From: Mycolicibacterium frederiksbergense
GTDB lineage: Bacteria > Actinomycetota > Actinomycetes > Mycobacteriales > Mycobacteriaceae
NCBI RefSeq assembly: GCF_012223425.1
Contig: NZ_CP038799.1
Location: 372,001-436,000 of the forward strand
Length of the DNA: 64,000 bases
Direction: 5' to 3'
Both the position numbers and the translations under genes were made by a program. Positions within the stretch are counted from its first letter, which is position 1. Each line of letters begins with the position of its first letter. The notes under the pieces are model-generated. The model did no database searches. It saw only the letters and a program-made list of their open reading frames with translations, and was not told where the DNA came from. Below are positions 62,691 through 64,000 of this stretch, in pieces.

Positions 62691-64000
62691 GTGAGTCAAC
62701 CCGACATCGTCATCCTGATGACCGACGAGGAACGCGCGGTCCCCCCGTACGAGTCGCCCGACGTGTTGGCCTGGCGGCAGCGCACGCTGAGCGGGCGGCG
62801 CTGGTTCGACGAGCACGGCGTCAGCTTCACCCGGCACTACACCGGGTCGCTGGCCTGCGTACCGAGCCGGCCGACGCTGTTCACCGGGCACTACCCGGAT
62901 CTGCACGGCGTCACCCAGACCGACGGCCTGGGCAAGCGCTACGACGATTCGCGGTTGCGCTGGCTGCGCCCCGGTGAGGTGCCCACACTCGGAAACTGGT
63001 TCCGCGCAGCCGGTTACGACACCCACTACGACGGCAAGTGGCACATCTCGCACGCCGACCTGGAGGACCCGGCAACCGGCAAGATCCTGGCCACCAACGA
63101 CAAGAACGGCAAGGTCGACCCGAAGGCCGTGCAGGCCTACCTCGACGCGGACCCGCTGGCACCCTACGGGTTCTCCGGCTGGGTGGGGCCCGAGCCGCAC
63201 GGAGCGGCCCTGGCCAACAGCGGTTTCCGGCGTGACCCGCTGTTCGCGGACCGGATCGTGGCGTGGCTCGAGGACCGGTATGCCCGCCGCCGTGCCGGTG
63301 ACGCCGCGGCTTTGCGGCCGTTCCTGCTGGTCGCCAGTTTCGTCAATCCCCATGACATCGTGTTGTTTCCGGCGTGGTCGCGGCGCAGCCCGCTGAAGGC
63401 CTCGCCGCTGGATCCCCCGCAGGTGCCGGCCGCGCCGACCGCGAACGAGGATCTGCGCAGCAAGCCGGCCGCGCAGGCGGCGTTCCGCGATGCCTACTAC
63501 TCCGGCTACGGGCCCGCTGCGTCGGTCGCCCGGACCTATCGCCGCAAGGCGCAGGAGTACCGCGACCTTTACTACCGGTTGCACGCCGAGGTCGACGGCC
63601 CGGTGGACCGGGTGCGCCGCGCCGTCACCGCGGGCTCCACCGACGCGGTGCTGGTGCGTACCTCCGATCACGGGGAGCTGCTGGGTGCGCATGGCGGGCT
63701 GCACCAGAAGTGGTTCAACCTCTACGACGAGGCGACCCGGGTGCCGTTCGTCATCGCCCGCATCGGCGCGGGGGCGACGACGGCACGCACGGTCAGCGCT
63801 CCCACCTCGCATGTGGATCTGGTGCCGACGCTGCTCGGCGCGGCAGGCGTCGACGTGCCCGCGGTCGCCGCGCAGTTGGCCGCCGAGTTCAGCGAGGTGC
63901 ATCCGCTACCCGGACACGACCTGATGCCCGTCGTGGACGGCGGCCCGGCCGATGAGGACCGCGCCGTGTACCTGTTGACCCGCGACAACGTGCTCGAAGG
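62691..64000 (+). CDS. Sulfatase-family hydrolase, 3' end beyond the window
   Basis: A frame open from GTG 62691 to the window end (436 codons so far). The sulfatase signature is 'LACVPSRPTLFTG' (Cys about residue 59, CxPSR, the site converted to formylglycine), followed by 'GKWHISH' (Lys and His ligands) and 'VRTSDHGELLGAHGG' (metal Asp-His). The first metal motif at the N-terminus reads 'ILMTDEER', with only one clear Asp where sulfatases usually have DD or DQ. It would hydrolyse a sulfate or phosphonate-type ester; no signal peptide is seen, so probably cytoplasmic. The substrate is unknown. Confidence 0.87.
   Translation, partial: MSQPDIVILMTDEERAVPPYESPDVLAWRQRTLSGRRWFDEHGVSFTRHYTGSLACVPSRPTLFTGHYPDLHGVTQTDGLGKRYDDSRLRWLRPGEVPTLGNWFRAAGYDTHYDGKWHISHADLEDPATGKILATNDKNGKVDPKAVQAYLDADPLAPYGFSGWVGPEPHGAALANSGFRRDPLFADRIVAWLEDRYARRRAGDAAALRPFLLVASFVNPHDIVLFPAWSRRSPLKASPLDPPQVPAAPTANEDLRSKPAAQAAFRDAYYSGYGPAASVARTYRRKAQEYRDLYYRLHAEVDGPVDRVRRAVTAGSTDAVLVRTSDHGELLGAHGGLHQKWFNLYDEATRVPFVIARIGAGATTARTVSAPTSHVDLVPTLLGAAGVDVPAVAAQLAAEFSEVHPLPGHDLMPVVDGGPADEDRAVYLLTRDNVLE

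Overview
The window is high-GC actinobacterial chromosome, almost certainly from a fast-growing Mycobacterium (Mycolicibacterium). The evidence is a mycobactin acyl-tail locus (mbtL-mbtM-mbtN with mbtK), a DUF222/HNH '13E12' protein with a LexA-type SOS box, an Rv1355c-type ThiF/nitroreductase fusion, a pgm / crcB-crcB-DUF190 neighbourhood, a secreted AroQ-gamma chorismate mutase, and pervasive ATGA/GTGA/TGATG stop-start overlaps.

Region 1-34.8 kb is mostly a catabolic island of acyl-CoA chemistry. It opens with a tightly overlapping plus-strand operon: crotonase, three consecutive ANL acyl-CoA ligases and a hotdog thioesterase. A convergent CaiB-type CoA transferase follows. After a DUF222/HNH gene come a minus-strand FMO-type monooxygenase/TetR/alpha-beta hydrolase operon and a SDR/thiolase/acyl-CoA dehydrogenase/GntR operon. 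The latter is divergent from another acyl-CoA dehydrogenase and close to a MaoC hydratase. Further along are a paired acyl-CoA dehydrogenase locus (first gene frameshifted), FprB-like ferredoxin-NADP reductase divergent from its probable TetR regulator, a fourth ligase, a cytochrome P450 with a convergent TetR gene, and a dienelactone-hydrolase-like protein. Together these could activate, oxidise and beta-oxidise a hydrophobic or alicyclic acid; the substrate cannot be read from sequence. Several promoters carry clean dyad operators that differ from one another, so the island looks like several separately regulated modules.

Three cyclic-di-GMP proteins are present: a GAF-like/GGDEF/EAL protein at 18.5-20.3 kb, its paralogue at 34.8-36.7 kb with an eroded EAL domain, and an EAL-DICT protein at 36.8-38.1 kb. 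An Rv1355c-like (MoeY) protein and a DUF2127 membrane protein lie between the two GGDEF genes. The same ingredients, Rv1354c (GGDEF-EAL), Rv1355c and Rv1357c (EAL), are neighbours in M. tuberculosis.

From 38 kb the content is more housekeeping: tRNA-Ala(GGC) with its own promoter and terminator, an MFS transporter, phosphoglucomutase, a hemerythrin-like protein, a large BTAD/AAA regulator, two CrcB fluoride-channel subunits with a DUF190 protein, the mbtLMN-mbtK cluster behind an IdeR box, a patatin-like lipase, and the N-acetylglucosamine system (EIIA-nagB-nagA divergent from EIICB). Then follow chorismate mutase, an N-acyl-D-amino-acid deacylase-like amidohydrolase, an AbiEi-like protein, a DUF2993 protein, and a sulfatase cut by the window end. 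Several convergent gene pairs are separated by long, nearly perfect hairpins. I saw no CRISPR array, rRNA, insertion sequence or prophage.
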